Positions 1 through 7,906 of a DNA stretch of 64,000 bases are shown piece by piece. Position numbers and translations under genes: made by a program. The notes below the pieces were generated by a model, which was given only the letters and a program-made list of their open reading frames with translations, was not told the origin of the DNA and searched no databases. Each line of letters begins with the position of its first letter. The first letter of the stretch is position 1. The DNA is from an uncultured Collinsella sp. (lineage in GTDB: Bacteria > Actinomycetota > Coriobacteriia > Coriobacteriales > Coriobacteriaceae): assembly GCA_959028445.1 (NCBI GenBank), contig CAUFRY010000001.1:55364-119363 (forward strand), written 5' to 3'.

Positions 1-253
1 GCACGTACACACAGAACGAACCGACGATCTTGGTGGCCTCGCCGGCCTCCTTCTTGTCGAGCATCTCCTTAATACGGCCGCTGTGGATGTTGGTGGCGAC
101 AAAATCCAGGTAGGACGTGGACTTGGGGCGATTGTTCTGCGTCAGGAACATATCGCCGTACATCTGGCCCACGGCGCCCAGCAGCATATCGTGGTCGGCA
201 AGATTCATGCCGAGGCTCTCCCACATCGGATGGAAATCAAATTCTTCAGCCAT
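1..253 (-). CDS. 2-hydroxyacyl-CoA dehydratase family (double-cubane-cluster) protein, 3' part outside window
   Basis: Only the first 84 codons are present; the gene runs off the left edge. The N-terminus has a stretch reading LADHDMLLGAVGQMYGDMF followed by TQNNRPKSTSYLDFV and IHSGRIKEMLD. I recognise this pattern from the N-terminus of double-cubane-cluster ATP-dependent reductases of the 2-hydroxyacyl-CoA dehydratase (HgdB/FldB-like) family, which in anaerobes reduce difficult substrates with electrons from an ATP-driven activator. The cluster-binding cysteines lie in the missing part, so the family call rests on the N-terminal pattern only. The ATG is preceded by AGGGG seven bases upstream. 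A long leader (254 to about 575) with a small ORF and an inverted repeat lies upstream. Confidence 0.6.
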   Translation of the reverse strand, partial: MAEEFDFHPMWESLGMNLADHDMLLGAVGQMYGDMFLTQNNRPKSTSYLDFVATNIHSGRIKEMLDKKEAGEATKIVGSFCVYV

Positions 254-412
254 GACGGTTCCCCTCTCGAACCAAATACGGATAACTACGGTATTGCTGC
301 ACGGTGGGCGGCGAAAACCCAGCCGTGCCTAAACCCGGAATTTTGGGGAACCTGCTTTGCGGTCGATTATTTAGTTGTGCGTCGTCTCTCCCGGAGCCGT
401 GAACATACCTGC

Positions 413-481
413 TCATATGCGACTCCGAGCCATATACAGGGCGCGCGCGGCAACGCGGCGAATGTATGTCGTCTGCGGCAT
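413..481 (-). CDS. Candidate 22-codon small ORF upstream of the dehydratase-family gene
   Basis: A short reading frame starts with ATG eight bases after a perfect AAAGGAGG Shine-Dalgarno sequence and encodes 22 residues beginning MPQTTYIRRVAARAL. It has five arginines and no membrane segment. It is followed by about 160 bases before the start of the dehydratase-family gene, so it could be a leader peptide or a small basic protein. The ribosome binding site is the main evidence; there is no homology that I can recognise. A chance SD plus ATG remains possible. Confidence 0.35.
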   Translation of the reverse strand: MPQTTYIRRVAARALYMARSRI

Positions 482-517
482 GTGCGCGTCCTCCTTTACA
501 AGTTAAGGTCAACTATA

Positions 518-549
518 TCAACGGTCGTCGACCATGCGAACACCGTTGA
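518..549. promoter_or_regulatory. Inverted repeat, possible operator
   Basis: TCAACGGT (518-525) and ACCGTTGA (542-549) form a perfect 8+8 inverted repeat separated by 16 bases. It lies between the AT-rich promoter-like stretch and the small ORF on the minus strand. The spacing would suit a dimeric repressor or a 5' UTR hairpin. The regulator is unknown. Confidence 0.35.
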
Positions 550-682
550 CATTCGTACGACAGCGTCGTGTGCCGCCGTTTAATAAATAATTATCTGTGT
601 TGATAAGAGTTTGTCATCCTTCATTCGGCGAACGGCAAGACAAAGCCGCCGAGACTTATATCCCCGACGGCATTACCCGGCG

Positions 683-1753
683 CTACCGACAAACCAGATG
701 GATCCTGCTGGCATCAAAATGCATACGCAGGGTCTCGCCTTCTTGCGGTAACCCATCCGCTGGTACGCTCAATTTGTTGACCTTCCACTGCAGACGCGTT
801 GGCGCATCGGCCCGCGGCGCATCCAACAGCACCAGGCGCTCAAAACGCGAATCGCTCACGCGCGCCACGTGCAGGTCGTAGCTGTTGCGACCCCGCTCGG
901 CACGGTTGTCCACATGGAAGTAGCTCGCGCGAATGCCCAGGTACGCCACATTATCGGGAACCTCGCGACCCACGTTAAAGGTCATGCCCCAATCGAGCGC
1001 CTCAACTTCTTCGTCGCCGATCTTGCGCGCCCGGCTTGTGTTCTTGCAGCCCGTCAGGCGCAGCGCCGCCAGCGTCTGCGGACGGCGGACCACGTCCTCG
1101 ACGGAGCCGATCTCCTCAACATGCCCGTCGTGCATCACGCAGATGCGCTGGCACAGGCGGCACGCTTCGTCGATGTCGTGGCTCACATAGAGCACGGTGC
1201 GGTTGCATACATCGAACAGGTCGAGCATGTTCTGTTCGAGGGCGCTCTTAAGATAGGAATCGAGTGCGCTCATGGGCTCGTCGAACATAAAGATGCCCGG
1301 GTGAGCCGCCACCATACGGGCAAGCGCCACACGTTGCTGCTGACCGCCCGAGAGGCGCGCGGGATAGCGGTCGGCAAAATCGGCTAGGCCAAAGATGCCC
1401 AGGTAGCGCTCGGCAAGTTTTTTACGCGCCGCGGCGTCGCCCGCGTCCTTTACGCCGGCACATACGTTATCGGCCACCGTCATGTTGGGAAACAGCTGAT
1501 AGTTTTGGAACAGCAGGGCGCATTTGCGCTCCTGGGGCGACAGGTTGATGCCCGCCGCCGAGTCAAAAAAGGTCACGCCGTTGACGACGATCTTGCCCTC
1601 GTCGGGCGTCTCCACACCGGCAATGCAGCGCAAGGTGCAGCTCTTGCCGCAACCCGAGGCACCCAGCAGCGCCACGCGCTCCTCGCCAGCCTCGAGCTGA
1701 ATGTCGAGAGTAAAGCCGGGATAGCGCTTTTTGATATCCAGAACGAGCGACAT
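683..1753 (-). CDS. modC: Molybdate ABC transporter ATP-binding protein
   Basis: Cytoplasmic ATPase subunit that powers molybdate import with ModB. The 356-residue protein has Walker A GASGCGKS (31-38), the ABC signature LSGGQQQR (135-142), Walker B IFMFDEP (155-161) and the switch histidine in YVSHDIDEA (H193). About 115 residues after position 240 form the C-terminal regulatory region expected of ModC/CysA-type ATPases, although I see no clear molybdate-binding Mop motif. The start ATG follows GGGAGG at a rather long 10-base distance. The gene begins three bases after the modB stop, so the two are co-transcribed. Tungstate or sulfate is an alternative substrate, but the neighbouring moaB and moeA favour molybdate. 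Confidence 0.88.
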   Translation of the reverse strand: MSLVLDIKKRYPGFTLDIQLEAGEERVALLGASGCGKSCTLRCIAGVETPDEGKIVVNGVTFFDSAAGINLSPQERKCALLFQNYQLFPNMTVADNVCAGVKDAGDAAARKKLAERYLGIFGLADFADRYPARLSGGQQQRVALARMVAAHPGIFMFDEPMSALDSYLKSALEQNMLDLFDVCNRTVLYVSHDIDEACRLCQRICVMHDGHVEEIGSVEDVVRRPQTLAALRLTGCKNTSRARKIGDEEVEALDWGMTFNVGREVPDNVAYLGIRASYFHVDNRAERGRNSYDLHVARVSDSRFERLVLLDAPRADAPTRLQWKVNKLSVPADGLPQEGETLRMHFDASRIHLVCR

Positions 1754-1756
1754 GGC

Positions 1757-3238
1757 TTATCGACCTCCCTTTGCGACCGTGTCATCGCGCATAAGCTCGG
1801 CCAACGCCTCGCGATCGATACGCAGCGCATCTCCGCCGACTGGGTCGAGCGAATCGGTCTGGCCGCCCAGCTGCTTGGCCTGCTTGCGCTCCGCGCGGGA
1901 CAGGCCGCGCTCGCGATACTTTTGCGAATGCGCCGTGTACATGTTGATGAATAGGATGACCAGAAAACTGAACGCAATTACGACCACGACCCAAAAGAGG
2001 GCCACCGACGTGTTGCCGCCCATCCACTCAAAGTAGATGGCGATGGGGATGGTCTGGGTAATGCCGGCGTAGTTGCCCGCAAAGAACAGGGTGCAGCCAA
2101 ACTCGCCCATGGCACGCGCGAAGGCGAGCACCGTGCCGGCGGCAATCGAGGGCCAGCCAAGCGGCATCATAAGCTTGGTAAAGATGCGACGCTCGGACCA
2201 GCCAAGCGTGCGCGCCGCATCGAGCATCTGCGTGTCGAGGCTCTCGAAGGCTCCGAGCGCCGTGCGGTAGACCAGCGGAAACGACACAACGACGGCTGAA
2301 ATGACCGCCGCGGGCCAGGTAAAGACGATCGAGATGCCGTGCGCGATGAGCCACCGGCCCACCCCGGTCGAGCGGCCAAACAGCATGAGGAGCAAAAAGC
2401 CGCAGACCGTGGGCGGCAGCACCATAGGAATCGTAAAGACCGAATCGAGCAGGCCCTTGATGCGACTCGAGGTACCCATAGTCTTCCACGCGGCAAACAG
2501 GCCCAGTGCAAAGGAAATCAGCAGGGTAAGGCCGCTCGTTTTGATAGACACCCAAAACGGACGGTAGTCGATACCACCAAAGAAGACTGCGGCGCGCTCC
2601 GCCAGCGACGGCGGCATCGTCGTCGACACGTCCGCATACCGCACGAGGGCGGCATTATCACTCCACAGGACGCCGTCACCCAAGTCAAGCTCGACATTCG
2701 CGGCGTCGGCGGCATTCACCACCGTGTAGTAATCGCCGTTGCCGCCCTTCACCTTAAACTGATAGCGGTAATCGCCCTGCACCAGCGCGTTATCCGAGGT
2801 AAAGACCCATTCGAGCTTAGAGTCCTCCAGCAACGCCCCACCCATGGAGTGCGACTTGTCGAGCCCTACGAGCATCTTCTTGAGCGCCTTTTGGTCATCT
2901 GCCTTTGAGATGTCGAACCCCGCGTCTTTGGCGGCATGGGCGTCGACCCAGACCACGATGTTCTCGGGCGTCGTCACCGTCACGAGGGTCGTCTTCTTGT
3001 AAATGAGAAATCGATAGCCCTCGGGCTGCCCCGCAAACGAACGGGACGTGCCCTTGGCATTGCGCTCAAACGCGTTGAGGCCAAACCCGACACCATCGAT
3101 AAGCGCGGAATCTTCGGTCGCCTGGCACCCATCGGCGGTGGTGAAGAGCGCCTCGGCCCGGGCAACTCCGGGCCGCGCGATCAGCGCGCACAGGACCGCA
3201 GCCAGCACAGCCAGCAGGCGAATCGTTTTTCTTGACAC
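1757..3238 (-). CDS. modB: Molybdate ABC transporter permease with extra N-terminal extracytoplasmic domain
   Basis: Membrane subunit of the molybdate importer. A signal-peptide-like segment (residues 6-29, ending in ARAEA) is followed by about 190 residues predicted to lie outside the membrane (roughly 31-222), and only then by a normal ModB/BPD_transp_1 permease (about 228-435). The permease has the coupling motif MLDAARTLGWSERRIF (338-353). Family members are usually about 220-280 residues and lack this front domain. A basic tail of about 55 residues follows the last helix. I chose the GTG at 3238 because GAGGAG sits six bases before it; another GTG lies 18 bases further upstream. A terminator-like hairpin separates it from modA. 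Confidence 0.82.
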   Translation of the reverse strand: MSRKTIRLLAVLAAVLCALIARPGVARAEALFTTADGCQATEDSALIDGVGFGLNAFERNAKGTSRSFAGQPEGYRFLIYKKTTLVTVTTPENIVVWVDAHAAKDAGFDISKADDQKALKKMLVGLDKSHSMGGALLEDSKLEWVFTSDNALVQGDYRYQFKVKGGNGDYYTVVNAADAANVELDLGDGVLWSDNAALVRYADVSTTMPPSLAERAAVFFGGIDYRPFWVSIKTSGLTLLISFALGLFAAWKTMGTSSRIKGLLDSVFTIPMVLPPTVCGFLLLMLFGRSTGVGRWLIAHGISIVFTWPAAVISAVVVSFPLVYRTALGAFESLDTQMLDAARTLGWSERRIFTKLMMPLGWPSIAAGTVLAFARAMGEFGCTLFFAGNYAGITQTIPIAIYFEWMGGNTSVALFWVVVVIAFSFLVILFINMYTAHSQKYRERGLSRAERKQAKQLGGQTDSLDPVGGDALRIDREALAELMRDDTVAKGGR

Positions 3239-3291
3239 GGGCGACTCCTCAAACACACGGTAACGGCGCTGTGGGTACGCCGCTTCTATCT

Positions 3292-3324
3292 AAAAAGGGC
3301 GGGCGATCGCAAGAACGCCCGCCC
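3292..3324 (-). terminator. Intrinsic terminator between modA and modB
   Basis: On the minus strand GGGCGGGCG pairs with CGCCCGCCC (9 bp, 10-base loop) and is followed directly by TTTTT. It lies after modA and before modB, so it probably lets only part of the modA transcript continue into modBC, giving excess binding protein. Confidence 0.75.
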
Positions 3325-3356
3325 TCAAGGATATCGTTATCCAGTGCTCTACCGCA

Positions 3357-4232
3357 CTACTCGGAAAGCTCAAAGCCGTACTTGGCCCAAATCTTCTGTG
3401 CCTTCTTGTTGGTCAGGCAGAAGTCGATGAACGCCTTGGCCTCGTCGGCATGCTCGGAGCTCTCGGCCACGGCACCCGGGTACACAATGGGCTTGTGCGA
3501 ATCCTCGGGGCACACGAAGGCCTCCTCGATGCCGTCATAGCGGTAGATGTCAGAGCTATAGACAAAGCCGGCCACGCAGTCACCCGTGGACACGTAGGCG
3601 GCAGCGGTACCGACCTTGTCGGCCAGCGCGACCTTGTCGGCGATCTCGGGCGCGTACTCGCCGTCGTCGCCCTCGGTACCGGTGTAGAGGCCCACGGAGG
3701 CCAGGGCCTGGTTGGCATACTTGCCAGCGGGAACGGTCTTGGCGTCACCAACGGCGATCTTGCCGTCCAGATTCGCGACGTCGGCGATGGCCTCGACCTT
3801 AGTGTCGGAGCCCTCGGCGCGAATGATCACGAGGTCGTTGACGAACATGTCCTCACGCGTGTCGGTGTCGACGAGCTCAGCGGTCTCAGCGTCGTCCATG
3901 GTGCCCTTGGAAGCAGTGATGAGCACGTCGACCACAGCGCCGGCCTTCATCTGCTCGACGAGGTCGCCAGAAGCCTTAAACTGCGTGTCGGCAAAGGTGG
4001 TGCCGGTCTGGTCGGTATAGAGCTCCTGAACCTCGGGCAGGGCCTTCTCGAGCGAGTTGGCGGCAAAGACCTGCAGCTCAACAGCCTTCTTCTTAGAGGA
4101 AGACTTGGCAGAGCCGGCATCGGAACCAGCGGGCTCGGACGTCTTGTTGCCCGAGCAGCCAGCAAGGCCAAGGCCGGCGGCAGCGGCAGCAGAAAGCGAG
4201 ACAAAACCGCGGCGAGAAACCATATCGAACAT
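3357..4232 (-). CDS. modA: Molybdate-binding lipoprotein of the ABC importer
   Basis: Substrate-binding protein that captures molybdate outside the cell and delivers it to ModB. The 291-residue precursor starts MFDMVSRRGF with a twin-arginine-like SRRGF and ends its signal at a lipobox LAGC (Cys26), so it is a lipid-anchored and possibly Tat-exported protein. The mature part carries the family pattern LQVFAANSLEKALPEV near its start, and FKASGDLVEQMKAGAVVDVLI. A Ser/Lys/Ala-rich linker (about 30-50) follows the lipid anchor. The ATG at 4232 is six bases after AAAGGG; a TTG two codons upstream would leave no space for a ribosome site. It is the first gene of the mod operon. Confidence 0.88.
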   Translation of the reverse strand: MFDMVSRRGFVSLSAAAAAGLGLAGCSGNKTSEPAGSDAGSAKSSSKKKAVELQVFAANSLEKALPEVQELYTDQTGTTFADTQFKASGDLVEQMKAGAVVDVLITASKGTMDDAETAELVDTDTREDMFVNDLVIIRAEGSDTKVEAIADVANLDGKIAVGDAKTVPAGKYANQALASVGLYTGTEGDDGEYAPEIADKVALADKVGTAAAYVSTGDCVAGFVYSSDIYRYDGIEEAFVCPEDSHKPIVYPGAVAESSEHADEAKAFIDFCLTNKKAQKIWAKYGFELSE

Positions 4233-4284
4233 ATTCAACCCTTTCGGACGATTTGCCCGGGTACCCCACCGCGGGCTTTATTCT

Positions 4285-4345
4285 GTTACTAGATTATACT
4301 TTCTCGCGAATAATGGTAGTGAGAAATTATTCTCGCCAGAGAATA
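4285..4345 (-). promoter_or_regulatory. modA promoter with overlapping GAGAA/TTCTC palindromes
   Basis: On the minus strand a perfect TATAAT (4293-4298) lies upstream of modA, with no good -35 at 16-18 bases. Directly upstream are GAGAA-ATTA-TTCTC (4321-4334) and ATTCTC-GCCA-GAGAAT (4329-4344), two overlapping perfect palindromes, plus another TTCTC at 4301-4305. They cover the -35 region, which suits a molybdate-responsive or global regulator. The sequence does not match the ModE box of E. coli as I know it. Confidence 0.6.
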
Positions 4346-4386
4346 TAGTTTCGAATTACCGTGCACCTCGGCGTCACTTCGGCGGG

Positions 4387-4422
4387 AAACAAAGGCGGAG
4401 CAGCCGTTCAGGTCACTCCGCC
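4387..4422 (-). terminator. Terminator after moaB
   Basis: GGCGGAG and CTCCGCC pair (7 bp, 15-base loop) and are followed on the minus strand by TTTGTTT. It closes the moeA-moaB transcript just before the modA promoter region. Confidence 0.55.
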
Positions 4423-4435
4423 GCAGGTAAACCGC

Positions 4436-4915
4436 TTAGTTGGTATGTCCGCCGCCCGCTGTCATCTGAGCCGCATGCTCCAGCTGGTCTGCTATGGCCT
4501 CCCAGCTTTCGCGGGCGGCCTTCGTAGAACCGGGAAAGTTTACGACAAGTGTATGACCTCGTTGCATGCAAATAGCGCGCGAGAGCATGGCGCGGCGCGT
4601 CTTGGTCATGGAGTATGCGCGGATTGCCTCTGCAATACCCGGCACATCACGGTCGCAGACGGCACGCGTCGCCTCGGGCGTCACATCGCGCATCGAAAGC
4701 CCCGTGCCGCCGCAGGTGAGCACGACATTGGCGTGGCACTCATCGGCGGCTTCCACAATGGCATCACCAATCTCGCTGACGTCATCGCGCACGACCACAT
4801 GTGAGGCGACCGTCCAGCCCTGCGCCTTGATAAGCTCCTCGAGTGCGGCTCCGGCCTCGTCCTGCGCAAGATCGCGTGTGTCCGAACACGTCACGATCGA
4901 TATCTTCAACTCCAT
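4436..4915 (-). CDS. moaB: MoaB/MogA-type molybdopterin adenylyltransferase
   Basis: A 159-residue single-domain protein of the MoCF-biosynthesis fold. It is expected to adenylate molybdopterin so that MoeA can insert molybdate. The family signature GGTGLSMRDVTPEA is at 69-82 and the N-terminus ISIVTCSDTRD matches the family's first strand. The start ATG has GGAGGA six bases upstream; the frame could be extended upstream but that part would overlap moeA. It starts 10 bases after the moeA stop, in the same operon. MoaB and MogA cannot be told apart with confidence by eye. Confidence 0.85.
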   Translation of the reverse strand: MELKISIVTCSDTRDLAQDEAGAALEELIKAQGWTVASHVVVRDDVSEIGDAIVEAADECHANVVLTCGGTGLSMRDVTPEATRAVCDRDVPGIAEAIRAYSMTKTRRAMLSRAICMQRGHTLVVNFPGSTKAARESWEAIADQLEHAAQMTAGGGHTN

Positions 4916-4925
4916 AGTCTTCCTC

Positions 4926-6188
4926 CTACAACACCGTTCCCTCGGGCAGGTCGACGCGGACAACGTCCACGACATCGCCCGCCTTGAGCTCGCACGGTCC
5001 TTCGTCAATACGCAGCAGGCAGTTGGCCCGCTGCATCGTGCCGAGCAGCGCCGAATTCTGCGTCTTGGCCTCGGTCACCAACAGCTCACCGGTCTCGGGG
5101 TCGCGCAAAACCGTGGCGCGATCGAAGAAGCGTCGGTCCTGGCGCTTTTTCACGCCGTGCGTGAGCGTCGCCTGCTGCACGGGACGCGCGCCCTCGGCAA
5201 AGCCGTGCATCTTACGAATCGCCGGGCGGGCGAGCATCTCAAAGCCCACGTACGCTGCGGCCGGATTGCCCGAAAGTCCCAGGTATGGTTTGCCGCCGAG
5301 CAGGCCAAACGTGATGGCCTTGCCGGGACGCATTGAGATGCGATCGAACAGCACCTCACCCTCGCGCTGGACCAACGCCGTCACGTAGTCGTAATCGCCC
5401 GCCGAGGCGCCACCACTCGTAATGACAAAATCGCACTCCTGCACGGCACGATGCACCAGCTCGGCAATCGCCTGCTCATCGTCGGGCGCAATGCCGTAGA
5501 ACACGGGCTCGGCGCCGGCATCGAGCGCCTCGGCCATCAGCGCCGAGGAGTTGGAATCGCGAATCTGACCGCGCGCCGGTACCTTACTCGGTGCGACCAG
5601 TTCCGTGCCCAGCGAGATGATGCCCACACGTGGGGCAGCGTGCACCTTCACGCTCGCGTATCCGGCGCTTGCCAGCAGACCCGCGCCCGCCGGAGCCACA
5701 ATCTCGCCGGCATGCATCACAACATCGCCGGCATGGGCCTCCTCGGCAGCAGAGCGAACGTTCTCCCCCACCTTTGCCGGCGCCGAGAACCTCACACGCG
5801 AGCCCTCGTTGCCGTCGCCATCGAGCACCTCGACGATCTCGTATTTCACCACGGCATCGACACCTTCGGGTACCGGCGCACCCGTCATGATGCGAACCGC
5901 CTCGCCCGTGCCAACCACGCCCTCAAAGACATGACCCGCCGCCTCGTGCCCCACGACAGAAAGCGTCACGGGCGCATCAGTGGACGCTTTGGCGAGGTCG
6001 ACGGCGCGCACGGCATACCCGTCCATGGCGCTGTTGGCAAACGGCGAAATGTCGATATCGGCCACAGCATCCTCGGCCAAGGGAAAACCAGCCGCCTGCC
6101 ACACGGGAATCTCGACGAGATCGGTCGGAGCAACGTTCGACAGAACAATCGACTGTGCGTCCTCCAGCGGAATGAGTTTCTCTGCCAT
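4926..6188 (-). CDS. moeA: Molybdopterin molybdenumtransferase
   Basis: MoeA takes adenylated molybdopterin and molybdate and makes the active molybdenum cofactor in the cytoplasm. The 420-residue protein has the conserved ANSAMDGYAV stretch (51-60), the RIMTGAPVPEGVDAVV segment in the first half, and TSGGASAGDYDYV with SMRPGKAITFG in the MoCF-like domain. The length is typical. I chose the ATG at 6188, five bases after GAGG; a GTG two codons earlier would overlap the ribosome site. It is the first gene of the moeA-moaB pair, with a promoter-like TATACT about 55 bases upstream. Confidence 0.9.
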   Translation of the reverse strand: MAEKLIPLEDAQSIVLSNVAPTDLVEIPVWQAAGFPLAEDAVADIDISPFANSAMDGYAVRAVDLAKASTDAPVTLSVVGHEAAGHVFEGVVGTGEAVRIMTGAPVPEGVDAVVKYEIVEVLDGDGNEGSRVRFSAPAKVGENVRSAAEEAHAGDVVMHAGEIVAPAGAGLLASAGYASVKVHAAPRVGIISLGTELVAPSKVPARGQIRDSNSSALMAEALDAGAEPVFYGIAPDDEQAIAELVHRAVQECDFVITSGGASAGDYDYVTALVQREGEVLFDRISMRPGKAITFGLLGGKPYLGLSGNPAAAYVGFEMLARPAIRKMHGFAEGARPVQQATLTHGVKKRQDRRFFDRATVLRDPETGELLVTEAKTQNSALLGTMQRANCLLRIDEGPCELKAGDVVDVVRVDLPEGTVL

Positions 6189-6245
6189 ATGCACCTCTTA
6201 ATGCCACGGCGCACAACAGGGGCGCCAATTCTTTATGCTTGTCTC

Positions 6246-6251
6246 AGTATA
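6246..6251 (-). promoter_or_regulatory. Candidate -10 box for moeA-moaB
   Basis: TTATACT on the minus strand lies about 58 bases upstream of the moeA start in a region without genes. No convincing -35 is visible at the usual distance. Confidence 0.35.
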
Positions 6252-6363
6252 ATCCCCCGACGCACGACCGCGACTCGGCCTGTACCCGCAAATACACCTG
6301 TCGGTTGCAGGCCGCGAAACAGAATGGAAACCAACCCACCGGCTCGTCGCGTTTACCGCGTTT

Positions 6364-6369
6364 TATAAT
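6364..6369 (+). promoter_or_regulatory. -10 box for the CLC gene
   Basis: A perfect TATAAT lies 30 bases before the CLC start codon. The leader would be only about 22 bases, too short to hold a fluoride riboswitch. Confidence 0.5.
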
Positions 6370-6398
6370 GCTTGCGTTGCAACCTAAAAGAGGAACGT

Positions 6399-7820
6399 AT
6401 GGCTCATAACGACAAACCTGAAAGCGCAAACGAGGCGCAGGATCATTCCCAGCCGCTCGACGACGGTGGCTTTTTCTCCCTGAACGACGTCATCACGGCA
6501 GGCAGGCATCAACTTACCCGCTCCGAGCATCTCTTGGCTGCCGACACGCGCCGCAACGCCCGCAACCTACTCGCGAGCGCTAAGTTGCTCGCACTCGTCG
6601 TCATCGTCTCGCTCGCCATGGGCGTTGCCGCTTGGGCGTTTTTGGCCTCGCTGAATATCGCGACCGACTATCGCGAGCACCATGCGTGGATTTACGCGCT
6701 GCTTCCCGTTGTGGGCATGGCCACCGCGTGGGTCTACAAAAACCACGGTCTTGCCGCCAAACGCGGTAACAACCTGGTCATCGACTCCGCTCTGGGCACC
6801 CGTCTCATCCATATGCGCATGGCCGTCCTCACCTTCGTCTGCTCCACGCTCACGCACCTAACGGGCGGATCGGCCGGTCGCGAGGGAGCTGCGGTGCAGA
6901 TTGGCGGCACCATCGCCAGCAACATCTCGAGCCTAGCCCACCTCAAAAAGCATGACCACCACGACCTCATGCTCGCCGGCATCTCGTCGGCCTTTGGCGC
7001 CGTATTCGGCTCGCCCCTTGCCGGGGCTTTCTTTGGCATGGAGATGTGCTTTATCGGCAAGATCGACTACACCGCGGGCATCTACTGCCTGGTCGCCTCG
7101 TTTACCGGCTACTTTACATCACTCGCCCTGGGTACCGAGTACGAAGCGAATGTCATCGCCAGCGTTCCCGCTATGACGCCCAAAACGGTCGTCATCGTTG
7201 TTATCAGCGCAATTATCTTCGGTCTGACGGCACGCCTCTTTGCCTGGTCGGTTCGAACCGTCAAGAGCCTCTACGGTCGCTTTATCACCAATTACCTCGT
7301 TCGCGCACTCATCGGAGCACTCGTGGTTTTGGCCGCCTATGCCCTCCTCGACGCCTGGAACTACGCCGGCCTTTCCACGTGGCTTTCCGGCGCCGGATTT
7401 GCCGGCAACACCACCCTGGCGGACGCAGCCATCAAGTTGGTCGTCACAGCGCTTACCCTAGGCGCGGGCTTCCAAGGCGGCGAGGTCACGCCCCTGTTTG
7501 GCATCGGTGCGGCGCTCGGCGGCTGGATAGGTTGCCTCGTCGGAATCGATCCCAGCTTTCTGGCAGCGCTGGGCATGCTCGGCGTGTTCTGCGCCGGCCT
7601 TAACGTGCCCATCACCACCTGTATGATGGCCATCGACCTGTTCCACGGCACGGCAGCCGGGTTCTTTGTCATCGTGGCCTTTATCAGCTACCTAACCGCC
7701 GGTCACCGCGGCGTGTACCCCGCCCAGCGCATCATCTCACCCAAGCGCCGTTCGCTTATTGTGGATGAGGGCGGTACGGTAGCGGATGCTATCGAGCGCC
7801 ACAACGACCTGATAGAGTAG
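6399..7820 (+). CDS. CLC-family anion channel/antiporter, probably fluoride-type
   Basis: A polytopic membrane protein of 473 residues with a cytoplasmic N-terminal tail of about 60 residues. CLC hallmarks are GGSAGREGAAVQIGG (157-170), whose glutamate is the gating residue, LAGAFFGMEM, and GGEVTPLFGIGAALGG near the C-terminus. The chloride-coordinating GSGIP motif of classical CLCs is absent; instead there is RGNNLVIDS (122-130). As I recall, GNN plus GREG(T/A)AVQ(M/I)G is typical of the fluoride/proton antiporters (CLC-F), so export of fluoride is the likely role. The start ATG is preceded by AGAGGA at seven bases; earlier ATGs lack a site. Confidence 0.75.
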   Translation: MAHNDKPESANEAQDHSQPLDDGGFFSLNDVITAGRHQLTRSEHLLAADTRRNARNLLASAKLLALVVIVSLAMGVAAWAFLASLNIATDYREHHAWIYALLPVVGMATAWVYKNHGLAAKRGNNLVIDSALGTRLIHMRMAVLTFVCSTLTHLTGGSAGREGAAVQIGGTIASNISSLAHLKKHDHHDLMLAGISSAFGAVFGSPLAGAFFGMEMCFIGKIDYTAGIYCLVASFTGYFTSLALGTEYEANVIASVPAMTPKTVVIVVISAIIFGLTARLFAWSVRTVKSLYGRFITNYLVRALIGALVVLAAYALLDAWNYAGLSTWLSGAGFAGNTTLADAAIKLVVTALTLGAGFQGGEVTPLFGIGAALGGWIGCLVGIDPSFLAALGMLGVFCAGLNVPITTCMMAIDLFHGTAAGFFVIVAFISYLTAGHRGVYPAQRIISPKRRSLIVDEGGTVADAIERHNDLIE

Positions 7821-7906
7821 ATGTAATAATCGCCGTGCAGCCACAATCGGGGGCAATTCGACCTGAGCGCGACCGCACTGTCATGTCACACGCCGGGAGT
7901 CGCCCC

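Larger units (their letters stand above)
254..682. other. Long intergenic leader region, lower GC towards 550-630
   Basis: This 429-base gap between modC and the dehydratase-family gene is not empty. On the minus strand it holds an AT-rich promoter-like stretch around 570-625 (a TAATTA-type -10 with ATGACA about 18 bases upstream), an inverted repeat at 518-549 and a small ORF with a strong Shine-Dalgarno site at 413-481. About 160 bases between the small ORF and the dehydratase start hold no feature I can name. I see no clear terminator for modC; GCCGCCGAG and CGACGGC near 645-670 could form only a weak hairpin. Confidence 0.4.

Noticed and set aside
246..512. 88-codon minus-strand frame upstream of the dehydratase-family gene
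   Set aside because: It overlaps the real start and lacks a ribosome site; the 22-codon frame at 413-481 has the Shine-Dalgarno sequence instead.
3450..4292. Open frame on the plus strand opposite modA
   Set aside because: Antisense shadow of a clear modA with lipobox; composition is Gly/Val/Leu-rich mirror sequence.
6189..6398. Fluoride or molybdenum-cofactor riboswitch in the moeA/CLC intergenic region
   Set aside because: The leaders are short (about 22 and 55 bases) and contain none of the aptamer core sequences.
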